A stretch of 64,000 nucleotides of DNA from Streptomyces plumbidurans. Its GTDB lineage: Bacteria; Actinomycetota; Actinomycetes; Streptomycetales; Streptomycetaceae. Shown here piece by piece: positions 33,971-41,272 of this stretch. Position numbers and translations under genes: made by a program. The stretch is taken from positions 1 to 64,000 of the forward strand of contig NZ_JAFJSY010000025.1 in NCBI RefSeq assembly GCF_019857225.1, given 5' to 3'. The notes beneath the pieces are model-generated. The model ran no database searches, was not told the DNA's origin, and saw nothing but the letters and a program-made list of their open reading frames with translations. How positions within the stretch are numbered: position 1 is the first letter of the stretch; every line of letters begins with the position of its first letter.

Positions 33971-35607
33971 GGGTCGCCGAAGCCGTCGGACGGGCCCTGA
34001 CCGCCTCCGGGATCGACCATGTCTTCGGCGTGGTCGGCTCCGGCAACTTCCATCTGACCAACGCCATGGTCGCGGCGGGCGCACGGTACGTCGCCGCACG
34101 GCACGAGGGCGGTGCGGCGACGATGGCGGACGCCTACGTCCGCACGAGCGGCGCACCGGCCGCGCTCAGCGTCCACCAGGGCCCCGGTCTGACCAACGCC
34201 CTGACCGGTATCACCGAGGCGGCCAAGAGCCGTACGCCGCTGCTGGTGCTGGCCGCCGAGGCGACGCAGCCGCGGTCCAACTTCCGTATCGACCAGGCAG
34301 TCGCGGCGCACGCCGTGGGTGCCGTCACCGCCCGCCTGACGACCGCGCACGACGCGGTCGAACAGGCCCTGGCCGCGCTGCGCCGGGCACGCCACGAACG
34401 GCGCACCGTGGTCCTCAACCTCCCCCTGGAGGTGCAGGCCCTCGACGTGCCCGAAGGCGTGTCCGTCTCGGGCGAGCCGATGCCCGCGCCCCGGCCCGTC
34501 GAGCCGTCGCGGACGGCCGTCGACGACCTGGTCCGTACGCTCGAAGCAGCCCGGCGCCCCGTCTTCGTGGCGGGCCGCGGCGCCCGCACCCCCGCCGGCC
34601 GCGACGCCCTCACGGCACTCGCCGACCGGCACGGCGCCCTGCTCGCGACCTCGGCCGTCGCCCGCGGTCTGTTCCAGGGCAACCCCTGGTCGCTGGACGT
34701 GTCCGGCGGCTTCGCGGCGCCGCTGGTGGCCGAACTGATGCAGGGCGCCGACCTGGTCGTCGGCTGGGGCTGCGCGCTGAACATGTGGACCATGCGCCAC
34801 GGCCGGCTGATCGGCGCCGGCGCGAAGGTCGTCCAGGTCGACGACGACCCCGAGGCCCTCGGCGCCCACCGGGAGATCGGCCTCGGCGTCACCGGCGACG
34901 TGGAACACACGGCACGGCGCGCCCTGGAGGCGGGCGGCGCGGGCCGCGAGGGGTACCGGACGCCCGAGGTCGCCGCCGCCCTCGCCACGCGGGCGCGGTG
35001 GCGCGACGTACCGTACGAGGACGAGTCCACCCGCGAGCGCATCGACCCGCGCACGCTCAGCATCGGGCTCGACGACATCCTCCCCGCGGAGCGGATCGTC
35101 GGCGTGGACTCCGGCAACTTCATGGGCTACCCGAGCGCATACCTGTCGGTGCCGGACCACAACGGCTTCTGCTTCACCCAGGCCTTCCAGTCGATCGGCC
35201 TCGGCCTTGCCACCACGATCGGCGCGGCCCTGGCGCAGCCGGACCGCCTGCCCGTGGCCGCGCTGGGCGACGGCGGCGCGCTGATGAGCGCCGTGGAACT
35301 CGACACCGTGCGCCGCCTCGGCCTGCCGATGGTGGTCGTCGTCTACAACGACGAGGCCTACGGAGCCGAGGTCCACCACTTCGGCCCCGACGGCCATCCG
35401 CTCGACACGGTCACCTTCCCCGAGACGGACATCGCCGCCGTGGCCCGCGGCTACGGCTTCGAGGCAGTGACCGTGCGTACGGCCGCCGACCTCAAGGCCG
35501 TACGCGACTGGGTCGAGGGACCGCGCTCGGCACCCCTGCTCATCGACGCCAAGGTGACCCGCGACCACGGGGCCTGGTGGCTGGAGGAGGCGTTCCGCGG
35601 CCACTGA
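33967..35607 (+). CDS. Thiamine diphosphate-dependent enzyme, acetolactate synthase-like
   Basis: A 546-aa enzyme with the three-domain layout: pyrimidine-binding with catalytic E47 (RHEGGAATMADAYVR), central domain (about 185-310) and pyrophosphate-binding with GDGGALMSAVELDT and the Asn at the end of VVVVYND. It should cleave or form a C-C bond next to a carbonyl, such as 2-oxoacid decarboxylation or ring opening. The GTG start overlaps the cyclase stop. No regulatory small subunit is present, so true acetohydroxyacid synthase is unlikely. The substrate is unknown. Confidence 0.83.
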   Translation: MRVAEAVGRALTASGIDHVFGVVGSGNFHLTNAMVAAGARYVAARHEGGAATMADAYVRTSGAPAALSVHQGPGLTNALTGITEAAKSRTPLLVLAAEATQPRSNFRIDQAVAAHAVGAVTARLTTAHDAVEQALAALRRARHERRTVVLNLPLEVQALDVPEGVSVSGEPMPAPRPVEPSRTAVDDLVRTLEAARRPVFVAGRGARTPAGRDALTALADRHGALLATSAVARGLFQGNPWSLDVSGGFAAPLVAELMQGADLVVGWGCALNMWTMRHGRLIGAGAKVVQVDDDPEALGAHREIGLGVTGDVEHTARRALEAGGAGREGYRTPEVAAALATRARWRDVPYEDESTRERIDPRTLSIGLDDILPAERIVGVDSGNFMGYPSAYLSVPDHNGFCFTQAFQSIGLGLATTIGAALAQPDRLPVAALGDGGALMSAVELDTVRRLGLPMVVVVYNDEAYGAEVHHFGPDGHPLDTVTFPETDIAAVARGYGFEAVTVRTAADLKAVRDWVEGPRSAPLLIDAKVTRDHGAWWLEEAFRGH

Positions 35608-35624
35608 GAGGCGTTGCCGCCTGC

Positions 35625-35653
35625 GGGCCCGGCCCTGACGTGGGGCCGGGCCC
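35625..35653. terminator. Bidirectional terminator
   Basis: GGGCCCGGCCC and GGGCCGGGCCC form a perfect 11-bp stem around a 7-nt loop. It lies between the convergent ThDP gene and SnoaL-like gene and touches the latter's stop. Confidence 0.8.
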
Positions 35654-36079
35654 TCACGCCCTGGCGGCGGCGACTCCTGAGGCGTCCATGTAGTCACGGG
35701 CTCGCGTGATCAGTCCGTCGCGGACGTGCAGTATCAGCAGACCGGGGACGGTGAACGTGGTGGCCTCGGCCGGCAGCGTCCCCACCACCACATGCTCGGC
35801 GACGATCAGTCCCGGATCGACGGTCTCGTAGGCCGCGACCCTCCTGACCTCCTGCACCTCGGCGGGACTGGCGCCCCAGGCCGCCCGGTATCCGGCGCGC
35901 ACGGCCTCACGACCTTCGAAACACGAGGGGAACCCGGGCGAGGTGAACGGGAACTCGTGCACCGCATCGACGGCGTAGAGATCGGCGAGATCGTCCGGGG
36001 ACTTGTCGAGCATGGCTTGGTAGTAGCAGGTCAGCACCTCGTGAGGGGTGCGGGTCCTAGGTGCATCCAGATGTGACAT
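35654..36079 (-). CDS. SnoaL/NTF2-like protein
   Basis: A 141-aa protein with the SnoaL-like cone fold pattern: TPHEVLTCYYQAMLDKSPDD, YAVDAVHEFPF, FEGREAVRAGYRAAW, and VPGLLILHVRDGLITRARDY at the C-terminus. Such folds serve as small isomerases, hydrolases or binding proteins. ATG 36079 is chosen; the longer frame from 36115 runs through the operator. It is divergent from the TetR gene at 36165 across a palindrome, so it is probably that regulator's target. Confidence 0.8.
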   Translation of the reverse strand: MSHLDAPRTRTPHEVLTCYYQAMLDKSPDDLADLYAVDAVHEFPFTSPGFPSCFEGREAVRAGYRAAWGASPAEVQEVRRVAAYETVDPGLIVAEHVVVGTLPAEATTFTVPGLLILHVRDGLITRARDYMDASGVAAARA

Positions 36080-36096
36080 GGGAGTGGTCCATTCAC

Positions 36097-36110
36097 TCAA
36101 CGCTTGTTGA
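36097..36110. promoter_or_regulatory. TetR-type operator between divergent genes
   Basis: TCAAC-GCTT-GTTGA is a palindrome with 5-bp arms, flanked by CACTC repeats, in the 85-bp gap between the SnoaL-like gene and the TetR gene. TAGAGT at 36153-36158 would start the tetR transcript on its GTG. Confidence 0.6.
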
Positions 36111-36164
36111 CTCACTCACCGTAGGATCGGCCGGAGTTTCGGTCAACGGCTGTAGAGTGAATCG

Positions 36165-36731
36165 GTGTCCACTCCTCACCAGTCCCGCGCCGACCGCCGC
36201 CGAGCGACCGAGGCGCGCATCCTCGACAGCGCTCGGGAGCTGTTCGCCGAGAAGGGATTCGAGCGCACCACCATCCGCGCCGTGGCGACCGCGGCGAGCG
36301 TCGATCCGGCTCTGGTCATGCAGTACTTCGGCTCGAAGCGGGAGCTGTTCAGCCAGGCCGTGCAGACGTTGCCCGGCCCGCTGACGGCCACTGATGCCGA
36401 CGAGCTCGTCGATCAGTTGCTGGCCTCGCTCGGACTCAAGCTCGGTGGTCTTCCCGAGGGCGCGCTGGCGATGATGCGGTCGATGCTCACCGACCAGGCG
36501 GCAGCCGATCACGTCCGCGCCGCTCTCGGCCGGCAGATCGACAGCGTCGGTGCCGCCCTGCCCGCTGCCGAGGATGCCGAACTGCGTGCCGCACTGGTCG
36601 TCACCGCTCTGTTGGGCGTGACCATCGGCCACCGACTCCTCGGCCTGGCGACGCTTCGTGAGGTCCCTGCGGATCACATCGCCGCGTTGCTCCGCCCCGC
36701 CATCAAGGCCCTGACAGGACCGCAGGGCTGA
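36165..36731 (+). CDS. TetR-family transcriptional regulator
   Basis: A 188-aa repressor-type protein. The TetR HTH fills residues 12-58 (TEARILDSARELFAEKGFER, TTIRAVATAASVDPALVMQY, FGSKRELF). The C-terminal ligand domain is helical (TetR_C_17-like, DQLLASLGLKLG...). The GTG start appears leaderless. By position it should control itself and the divergent SnoaL-like gene. The ligand is unknown. Confidence 0.85.
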   Translation: MSTPHQSRADRRRATEARILDSARELFAEKGFERTTIRAVATAASVDPALVMQYFGSKRELFSQAVQTLPGPLTATDADELVDQLLASLGLKLGGLPEGALAMMRSMLTDQAAADHVRAALGRQIDSVGAALPAAEDAELRAALVVTALLGVTIGHRLLGLATLREVPADHIAALLRPAIKALTGPQG

Positions 36732-36774
36732 ACCCAAGTCGTTTTTCCGCCGACCCTTGCTCTGCCCGTTGTTC

Positions 36775-36813
36775 CGATATATCGTTGACGCATCGCGACA
36801 GATCAGCGATAGA
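36775..36813 (+). promoter_or_regulatory. Promoter/operator of the padR gene
   Basis: The palindrome CGATATATCG (36775-36784) abuts a TTGACG -35 (36785-36790); a CGATAG-like -10 lies 16-17 bp on. PadR proteins usually bind AT-rich palindromes over their own promoter, so autoregulation is likely. Confidence 0.55.
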
Positions 36814-36826
36814 AGGAGTGATTGCG

Positions 36827-37465
36827 ATGCGTTCCCATGGATACGAACGTGGACACGGTGGACACGGCTCGCGCGGTCGGGGTGGTTTCGAGGGGCTCCG
36901 TGGCGCCTTCGGGCCCTTCGGGCCGGGCGGTCCCGGCGGTGGTCTTCCCGGCTTCGGCGGTCCCGGCGGACCCGGATTCGGTCCGGGCCCCTGGGGGCCA
37001 CGAGGGCGTGGCGGACCGCGGGGCAGGGCACGGCGAGGCGACGTGAGGGCCTCGATCCTGGCCCTGCTGAAGGACCGGCCCATGCACGGTTACGAGATGA
37101 TCCAGGAGATCGCCGAGCGCAGTGGCGGGGCGTGGAAGCCCAGCCCGGGTTCGGTGTACCCGACCCTCCAGCTGCTGGAGGACGAGGGCCTGATCATCAA
37201 TGAGACCGAGGGCGGCAAGAAGCTGTTCGCGCTGACCGAGTCCGGCCGTACGGCGGCCGACGAGGGCCCGGACGCGCCCTGGGAGGAAGCCTCCCGCGGC
37301 ATCGACTTCGAGGCGCTCGGTGAGATCCGGCAGGCCGGCTTCGGTCTGATGGAGGCCTTCGGCCAGGTCTGGAAGACCGGCAGCAAGGAGCAGCGCGAGA
37401 AGGCGCTGGCCGTCATCAACGAAGCCCGCAAGAAGCTGTACCTGATCCTCGCCGACGAGGACTGA
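36827..37465 (+). CDS. PadR-family regulator with a Gly/Pro/Phe-rich N-terminus
   Basis: A 212-aa protein. The first 75 residues are low complexity, made of His, Arg, Gly, Pro and Phe (GGHGSRGRGG, FGPGGPGGG, PGFGPGPWGPRG). The PadR winged helix follows at about 75-150 (RASILALLKDRPMHGYEMIQ, WKPSPGSVYPTLQLLEDEGL), then a C-terminal dimerisation helix. AAGGAG 8 nt upstream fixes ATG 36827. The disordered RGG-like tail is unusual for a repressor and could bind nucleic acid or drive condensation. Targets are unknown apart from probable autoregulation. Confidence 0.83.
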   Translation: MRSHGYERGHGGHGSRGRGGFEGLRGAFGPFGPGGPGGGLPGFGGPGGPGFGPGPWGPRGRGGPRGRARRGDVRASILALLKDRPMHGYEMIQEIAERSGGAWKPSPGSVYPTLQLLEDEGLIINETEGGKKLFALTESGRTAADEGPDAPWEEASRGIDFEALGEIRQAGFGLMEAFGQVWKTGSKEQREKALAVINEARKKLYLILADED

Positions 37466-37483
37466 CGGCCTCCCCGCCGTGAG

Positions 37484-37520
37484 GAGGGCGCCCCGCGGAA
37501 CGTTTCCGCGGGGCGCCCTC
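37484..37520. terminator. Bidirectional terminator, 17-bp stem
   Basis: GAGGGCGCCCCGCGGAA and its exact complement surround a CGT loop, between the convergent padR and SRPBCC genes. Confidence 0.85.
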
Positions 37521-37554
37521 ATGTCTGTGCCCGGCCGCCTCGCTGCCCGGCGCG

Positions 37555-37983
37555 TCAGGTCACCAGTCCGGCCAGCTTCCGCAGCGACTCGTTGAGCGCC
37601 GCCGTCGCCGAGTCCTTGAGCCTGCCCGCCATCAGCGACACCGCCGCGCCCGTGAACTCACTGTCGATGCGAACGGTCGTGGCCTCGCCGTCGGGGGTCA
37701 GCGTGTAGCGGTTGACCAGACTCACCGCCATCGGGCCCTTGCCCCGGGTGGCGAACACCCGGGCCGGCTCCAGCTCGTCGATGGTCCACTCGACCTCGGC
37801 CGGGAAGCCCATGAGCTTCATGTTCTCCTGGTAGGTCCCGCCGGTTTCCAGGCTCTGGGGACCGCCCTGGGGGAAGCTGGTGTGGGTCGCGTTCCACTCG
37901 CCGTACGCGGACCAGTCCGTGAGCTGCGCCCACACCTTCTCGGCGGGTGCCTCGATACGGGCCTCCGCGCTGACCTCGGCCAT
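37555..37983 (-). CDS. SRPBCC-family protein (polyketide cyclase/START-like)
   Basis: A 142-aa protein with the Bet v 1/START pattern: SAEARIEAPAEKVWAQLTDW, YGEWNATH, FPAEVEWTIDELEPARVFAT, and a long C-terminal helix. It should hold a hydrophobic ligand. GAAGAGGTGG precedes the ATG. It is monocistronic. Such proteins are abundant in Streptomyces and mostly uncharacterised. Confidence 0.82.
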   Translation of the reverse strand: MAEVSAEARIEAPAEKVWAQLTDWSAYGEWNATHTSFPQGGPQSLETGGTYQENMKLMGFPAEVEWTIDELEPARVFATRGKGPMAVSLVNRYTLTPDGEATTVRIDSEFTGAAVSLMAGRLKDSATAALNESLRKLAGLVT

Positions 37984-38089
37984 GCGACCACCTCTTCTGT
38001 CGGGCTACGGTGTCGCGGAAAGTAGCCGCACGGCCCGGAACATTCAATACTGATGAACCGTCAGAAAATGTGAGGGTCACTGCGAGTGC

Positions 38090-38278
38090 TCAGGCGACCC
38101 GCCGTATCACCGCCGCGTCGAAGACGTCCCACGCGCGCGGGAGTGGGCTCTCGTCGTGGCAGTGCCAGGCGTCCCAGAACAGGTCCGCGGGCAGTGCGTC
38201 CTCCGGGGCGTACACCCGGTACACGTACTGCTTGCCGTCGACGGCCGGCAGCGACACCAGCCAGGACCTGGTCTCCAT
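38090..38278 (-). CDS. Small conserved hypothetical protein
   Basis: A 62-aa protein (METRSWLVSLPAVDG start, YVYRVYAPEDALPADLFW, RAWDVFDAAVIRRVA end). AGGAGG lies 4 nt before the ATG, an unusually strong ribosome site, so translation is almost certain. It has no membrane segment or cysteine pair. I do not recognise a named family. Upstream lies a gap of 199 bp shared with the divergent Clp-N-like gene. Confidence 0.72.
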   Translation of the reverse strand: METRSWLVSLPAVDGKQYVYRVYAPEDALPADLFWDAWHCHDESPLPRAWDVFDAAVIRRVA

Positions 38279-38477
38279 GCACCTCCTGGGACGTGCGACG
38301 GAGCACCGCGGTTGCGTGTACGGCGCGCGGCAAGACGGCGCGCGCCCCTGCGGGTAAAACGGCCTGATCTCATCCGTAAGGAGGAGATTCTGACGCGCCG
38401 GGTCCACTTTGTGTGGGACGCCAAGATGCTTCCCCTCGGGGATGACCGCGGGCGAAGGGGCTGATGGGGTAGGGGAT

Positions 38478-39050
38478 GTGCAACCCCGTATCCCCCGGCA
38501 GTCGGTCGGCGAGCAAGCCCTCGGCCCTCGCGCGGACGGCGACGCCGGGCTCACCGACGAGCTGGCGGCCGTGGTCACCGGTGCCCGCCGCCGGGCCGTC
38601 AGGGACGGGGACCGGCAGATCGACACCGCCCATCTGCTGCACTCCCTGCTGGAGCACGACCCCGAGGTGCGCTCCGTCTTCGACGACGGCCCCGAGATCG
38701 CCCGGCTGCTCGGCTATCTCGTGCAGCGCAGCATCGGCTACGGCCTGCGCTGGCAGGGCTCGGTCGAGGACTCCGGCGCGGTACCGGTGATGGAGGACTC
38801 CGGCGCGGTACCGGTGATGGGGGAGTCGGACGGCTTCTCCCCGCTGGCCGCCGCGGCGATGGACCACGCCGGCGAGCGCGCCGCAGCCCGCGGCACCGAA
38901 CCCGCCCGCGGCATCGACCTGTTGGCCTGCCTCGTCGCCGATCCGCAGGCCCGCGCCGTCGAGGTCCTCGACCGCGCCGGCATCGCGGCCGACGCGGTGC
39001 TCGCCCGCATCGAGGACCGTGCGAGCCGGTCGCGGTGGTCCAACCGCTGA
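38478..39050 (+). CDS. Clp N-terminal-domain-like protein
   Basis: A 190-aa protein carrying a Clp R repeat region: VTGARRRAVRDGDRQIDTAH, LLHSLLEHDPEVRSVF and, in the second half, AMDHAGERAAARGTEPARGI, DLLACLVADPQARAVEVL. There is no AAA module, so it may be an adaptor or a free-standing substrate-binding domain. A 27-bp perfect in-frame tandem duplication (38766-38792, 38793-38819) repeats EDSGAVPVM twice in the linker between the two halves. Start is the GTG at 38478, with a G-rich tract upstream; earlier in-frame starts (38409) are less likely. Confidence 0.75.
   Translation: MQPRIPRQSVGEQALGPRADGDAGLTDELAAVVTGARRRAVRDGDRQIDTAHLLHSLLEHDPEVRSVFDDGPEIARLLGYLVQRSIGYGLRWQGSVEDSGAVPVMEDSGAVPVMGESDGFSPLAAAAMDHAGERAAARGTEPARGIDLLACLVADPQARAVEVLDRAGIAADAVLARIEDRASRSRWSNR
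38766..38819 (+). repeat. Perfect 27-bp in-frame tandem duplication
   Basis: Two identical 27-bp units encode EDSGAVPVM twice in the linker of the Clp-N-like protein. Perfect identity at synonymous positions points to a recent event and a copy-number-variable site. Confidence 0.95.
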
Positions 39051-39102
39051 GACAGGTGTCAACGGGGGTGACGCTCCTGTCGTCGCCTGTCATCATGTGC
39101 CT

Positions 39103-40110
39103 GTGCATACGTCTGAGAGCCGTCAGGTCGGCAGGGCCGGGAGTGGGAGGGGGGTCGGGCTCGGGCTCGCCCTCGGGTCCGCGGTGGCCTTCGGCGGGTC
39201 CGGGGTCGCGGCGAAGCCGCTGATCGAGGCGGGCCTCGACCCGCTGCACGTGGTGTGGCTGCGGGTGGCGGGCGCGGCCCTGGTGATGCTGCCGGTCGCC
39301 GTACGCCACCGCGCGCTGCCGCTGCGCCGCCCGGCGCTGCTCGCCGGGTTCGGGCTGCTGGCCGTGGCCGGAGTGCAGGCCTGCTACTTCGCCGCGATAT
39401 CCCGCATACCCGTCGGCGTCGCGCTGCTCGTCGAGTACCTCGCGCCCGCCCTCGTCCTCGGCTGGGTCCGGTTCGTGCAGCGGCGCCCGGTGACCCGCGC
39501 GGCCGCGCTCGGCGTGGTCCTCGCGGCCGCCGGCCTCGCCTGCGTCGTCGAGGTGTGGTCGGGGCTGAGCTTCGACGCCCTCGGCCTGCTGCTCGCGCTC
39601 GGCGCCGCCTGCTGCCAGGTCGGCTACTTCGTCCTGTCCGACCAGGGCAGCGACGCCGGCGACGAGGCGCCCGACCCGCTCGGTGTCATCGCCTACGGCC
39701 TGTTGATCGGCGCCGTCGTCCTGACCGCGGTGGCCCGCCCCTGGACCATGCACTGGTCGGTGCTGACGGGCACCGCGAGCATGAACGGCACCCCGGTCGC
39801 CGCCGCCCTCCTGCTGGCCTGGATCGTGCTCGTCGCCACCGTCCTCGCCTACGTCACCGGCGTGGTCTCGGTGCGTCGGCTCTCACCGCAGGTCGCGGGC
39901 GTCGTCGCCTGCCTCGAAGCGGTCATCGCGACCGTCCTGGCCTGGGTGCTGCTCGGTGAGCATCTGTCGGCGCCGCAGATCATCGGCGGTTTCGTCGTCC
40001 TGGTGGGCGCGTTCATCGCCCAGTCGTCGGCGCCCGCCAGGAGCTCGCAGGAGCCGGTGGCGAGCGGCGGCCAGGAAACGCGGTTGTCGTCCCGCGAGAG
40101 GGCTGCCTAG
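39103..40110 (+). CDS. EamA/DMT-family transporter
   Basis: A 335-aa membrane protein with ten predicted helices in two EamA halves (LALGSAVAFGGSGVAAKPLI at the start, ACLEAVIATVLAWVLLGEHL in the second half). The family exports amino acids, nucleosides or drugs. The start is GTG 39103 or 39097; no SD is evident. The promoter of the next gene's leader lies inside the last 30 bp of this gene. Confidence 0.83.
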   Translation: MHTSESRQVGRAGSGRGVGLGLALGSAVAFGGSGVAAKPLIEAGLDPLHVVWLRVAGAALVMLPVAVRHRALPLRRPALLAGFGLLAVAGVQACYFAAISRIPVGVALLVEYLAPALVLGWVRFVQRRPVTRAAALGVVLAAAGLACVVEVWSGLSFDALGLLLALGAACCQVGYFVLSDQGSDAGDEAPDPLGVIAYGLLIGAVVLTAVARPWTMHWSVLTGTASMNGTPVAAALLLAWIVLVATVLAYVTGVVSVRRLSPQVAGVVACLEAVIATVLAWVLLGEHLSAPQIIGGFVVLVGAFIAQSSAPARSSQEPVASGGQETRLSSRERAA

Positions 40111-40113
40111 AGT
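40084..40113 (+). promoter_or_regulatory. Promoter of the leader peptide/EamA unit
   Basis: TTGTCG (40084-40089), an 18-bp spacer and TAGAGT (40108-40113) overlap the end of the upstream transporter gene. Transcription should start at about 40120, on the ATG of the 12-codon leader ORF. Confidence 0.7.
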
Positions 40114-40120
40114 GCGGTTC

Positions 40121-40159
40121 ATGCCTTCGACGCTCGTTCTTCCGCCCCCCGCCGCCTGA
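40121..40159 (+). CDS. Candidate leader peptide MPSTLVLPPPAA
   Basis: A 12-codon ORF begins at the predicted transcription start, so it would be translated leaderless. It encodes Leu-Val-Leu followed by three prolines and Ala-Ala. Its CCT, GTT and CTT codons are rare in this genome, and Pro-Pro-Pro is a known ribosome-slowing motif. Its last codons form one strand of the first hairpin of the downstream chain. It precedes an EamA exporter, whose substrate may be the sensed amino acid. The peptide is inferred from architecture; no family is known to me. Confidence 0.6.
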   Translation: MPSTLVLPPPAA

Positions 40160-40249
40160 GGCGGGCGCCCTCCGGAATCCCGCCCGGCCGTCGGCCGGGC
40201 TGAACGGTGCTGCCCGCAGAAGCAGTCCACGGCCCGGCCGATCCGGGCC
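40152..40249 (+). promoter_or_regulatory. Candidate transcription attenuator of the EamA gene
   Basis: Six GC elements can pair in two exclusive ways. Set 1: CCGCC (152-156) with GGCGG (160-164); GCCCGGCC (182-189) with GGCCGGGC (193-200); GGCCCGG (231-237) with CCGGGCC (243-249), a terminator followed by CCTTTCC (all offsets +40000). Set 2: GGCGGG (160-165) with CCCGCC (179-184), and GGCCGGGC (193-200) with GCCCGGCC (232-239), which destroys the terminator. A ribosome held on the leader covers 152-156 and favours set 2. Confidence 0.6.
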
Positions 40250-40276
40250 CCTTTCCGAACTTCTGCGGAGACATTC

Positions 40277-41221
40277 GTGTCGCAAGCTGCTTTCGGCCTG
40301 CCCGTAGGGCGTGGCCTGATTTTCCTGATCGTCGCCGGTGCCGCCTGGGGCACCGCGGGCGCGGCCGCCTCCCTGGTCTACCGGACCAGTGACATGGGCG
40401 CCGTCACCCTCTCCTTCTGGCGCTGCGCGGCAGGCCTCGTCCTGCTGCTCGCCGCCCGTCTGCTGCGCAGGCGCCCCCGAGCCGCCGTGTCCGAGCCGCT
40501 GGGGCGCCGCGCACTGCGGGTCCTCGCCACGGGCATGGGGCTCGCCGTCTTCCAGACGGCCTACTTCGCCGCCGTCGCCGCCACCGGGCTCGCCGTGGCC
40601 ACCGTGGTCACCCTCGGCGCCGGTCCCGTGCTCATCGCGCTCGGCGCCCGGATGACGCTGGGGGAGCGGCTCGGCCGGGGCGGCATCGCCGCCGTGGCCG
40701 GGGCGCTGGCGGGCCTGGCCGTGCTCGTGCTCGGCGGCGGGGGAGCGTCCGTACGGCCGTGGGGCGTGCTGCTGGCGCTGCTGTCCGCGGCCGGGTACTG
40801 CGTGATGACGCTGCTGACCCGTTGGTGGGGCCGCAACGGCGCAGCGGACGCGGGCGGTACGTCGGTGGGCGCGTTCGCGGTCACCAGCCTGTGCCTGCTC
40901 CCGTTCGCCCTGTCCGACGGTCTCGTGCCGCACACGGCCCAACCCGCCCATGTGGTCTGGCTGTTGGCCTACATCGCGGCGGTCCCCACGGCCCTGGCCT
41001 ACGCCCTCTACTTCGCGGGCGCAGCCGTGGTCCGCTCCGCCACCGTGTCCGTGATCATGCTGCTCGAACCGGTCGGCGCGGCGGTCCTGGCGATCGTGCT
41101 CCTGGGCGAACGACTCACCACGTCCACCGTCGTGGGCACACTGCTGATGCTGGGCTCGGTCGCGGGCCTGACGGTCGCGGAAGCACGCGGTACGGGGGCG
41201 GAGGAACCCGTGCTGGTGTGA
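40277..41221 (+). CDS. EamA/DMT-family transporter controlled by a leader region
   Basis: A 314-aa exporter-like membrane protein with ten helices and two EamA repeats (FLIVAGAAWGTAGAAASLVY at the start, VIMLLEPVGAAVLAIVLLGERL in repeat 2). GTG start with GGAG upstream. It is set apart from the preceding EamA gene by its own promoter and a 166-nt leader containing a short ORF and alternating hairpins. The sequence does not tell the substrate; the leader codons suggest Leu/Val/Pro or a translation stress signal. Confidence 0.87.
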   Translation: MSQAAFGLPVGRGLIFLIVAGAAWGTAGAAASLVYRTSDMGAVTLSFWRCAAGLVLLLAARLLRRRPRAAVSEPLGRRALRVLATGMGLAVFQTAYFAAVAATGLAVATVVTLGAGPVLIALGARMTLGERLGRGGIAAVAGALAGLAVLVLGGGGASVRPWGVLLALLSAAGYCVMTLLTRWWGRNGAADAGGTSVGAFAVTSLCLLPFALSDGLVPHTAQPAHVVWLLAYIAAVPTALAYALYFAGAAVVRSATVSVIMLLEPVGAAVLAIVLLGERLTTSTVVGTLLMLGSVAGLTVAEARGTGAEEPVLV

Positions 41222-41229
41222 TCCGGGGT

Positions 41230-41253
41230 GGGGCGGGGTCCGGCCCCCGCCCC
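41230..41253 (+). terminator. EamA gene terminator
   Basis: GGGGCGGGG-TCCGGC-CCCCGCCCC is a perfect 9-bp stem followed by TCTTCC, between convergent genes. Confidence 0.8.
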
Positions 41254-41272
41254 CTCTTCCGAGAGAGCGGCC

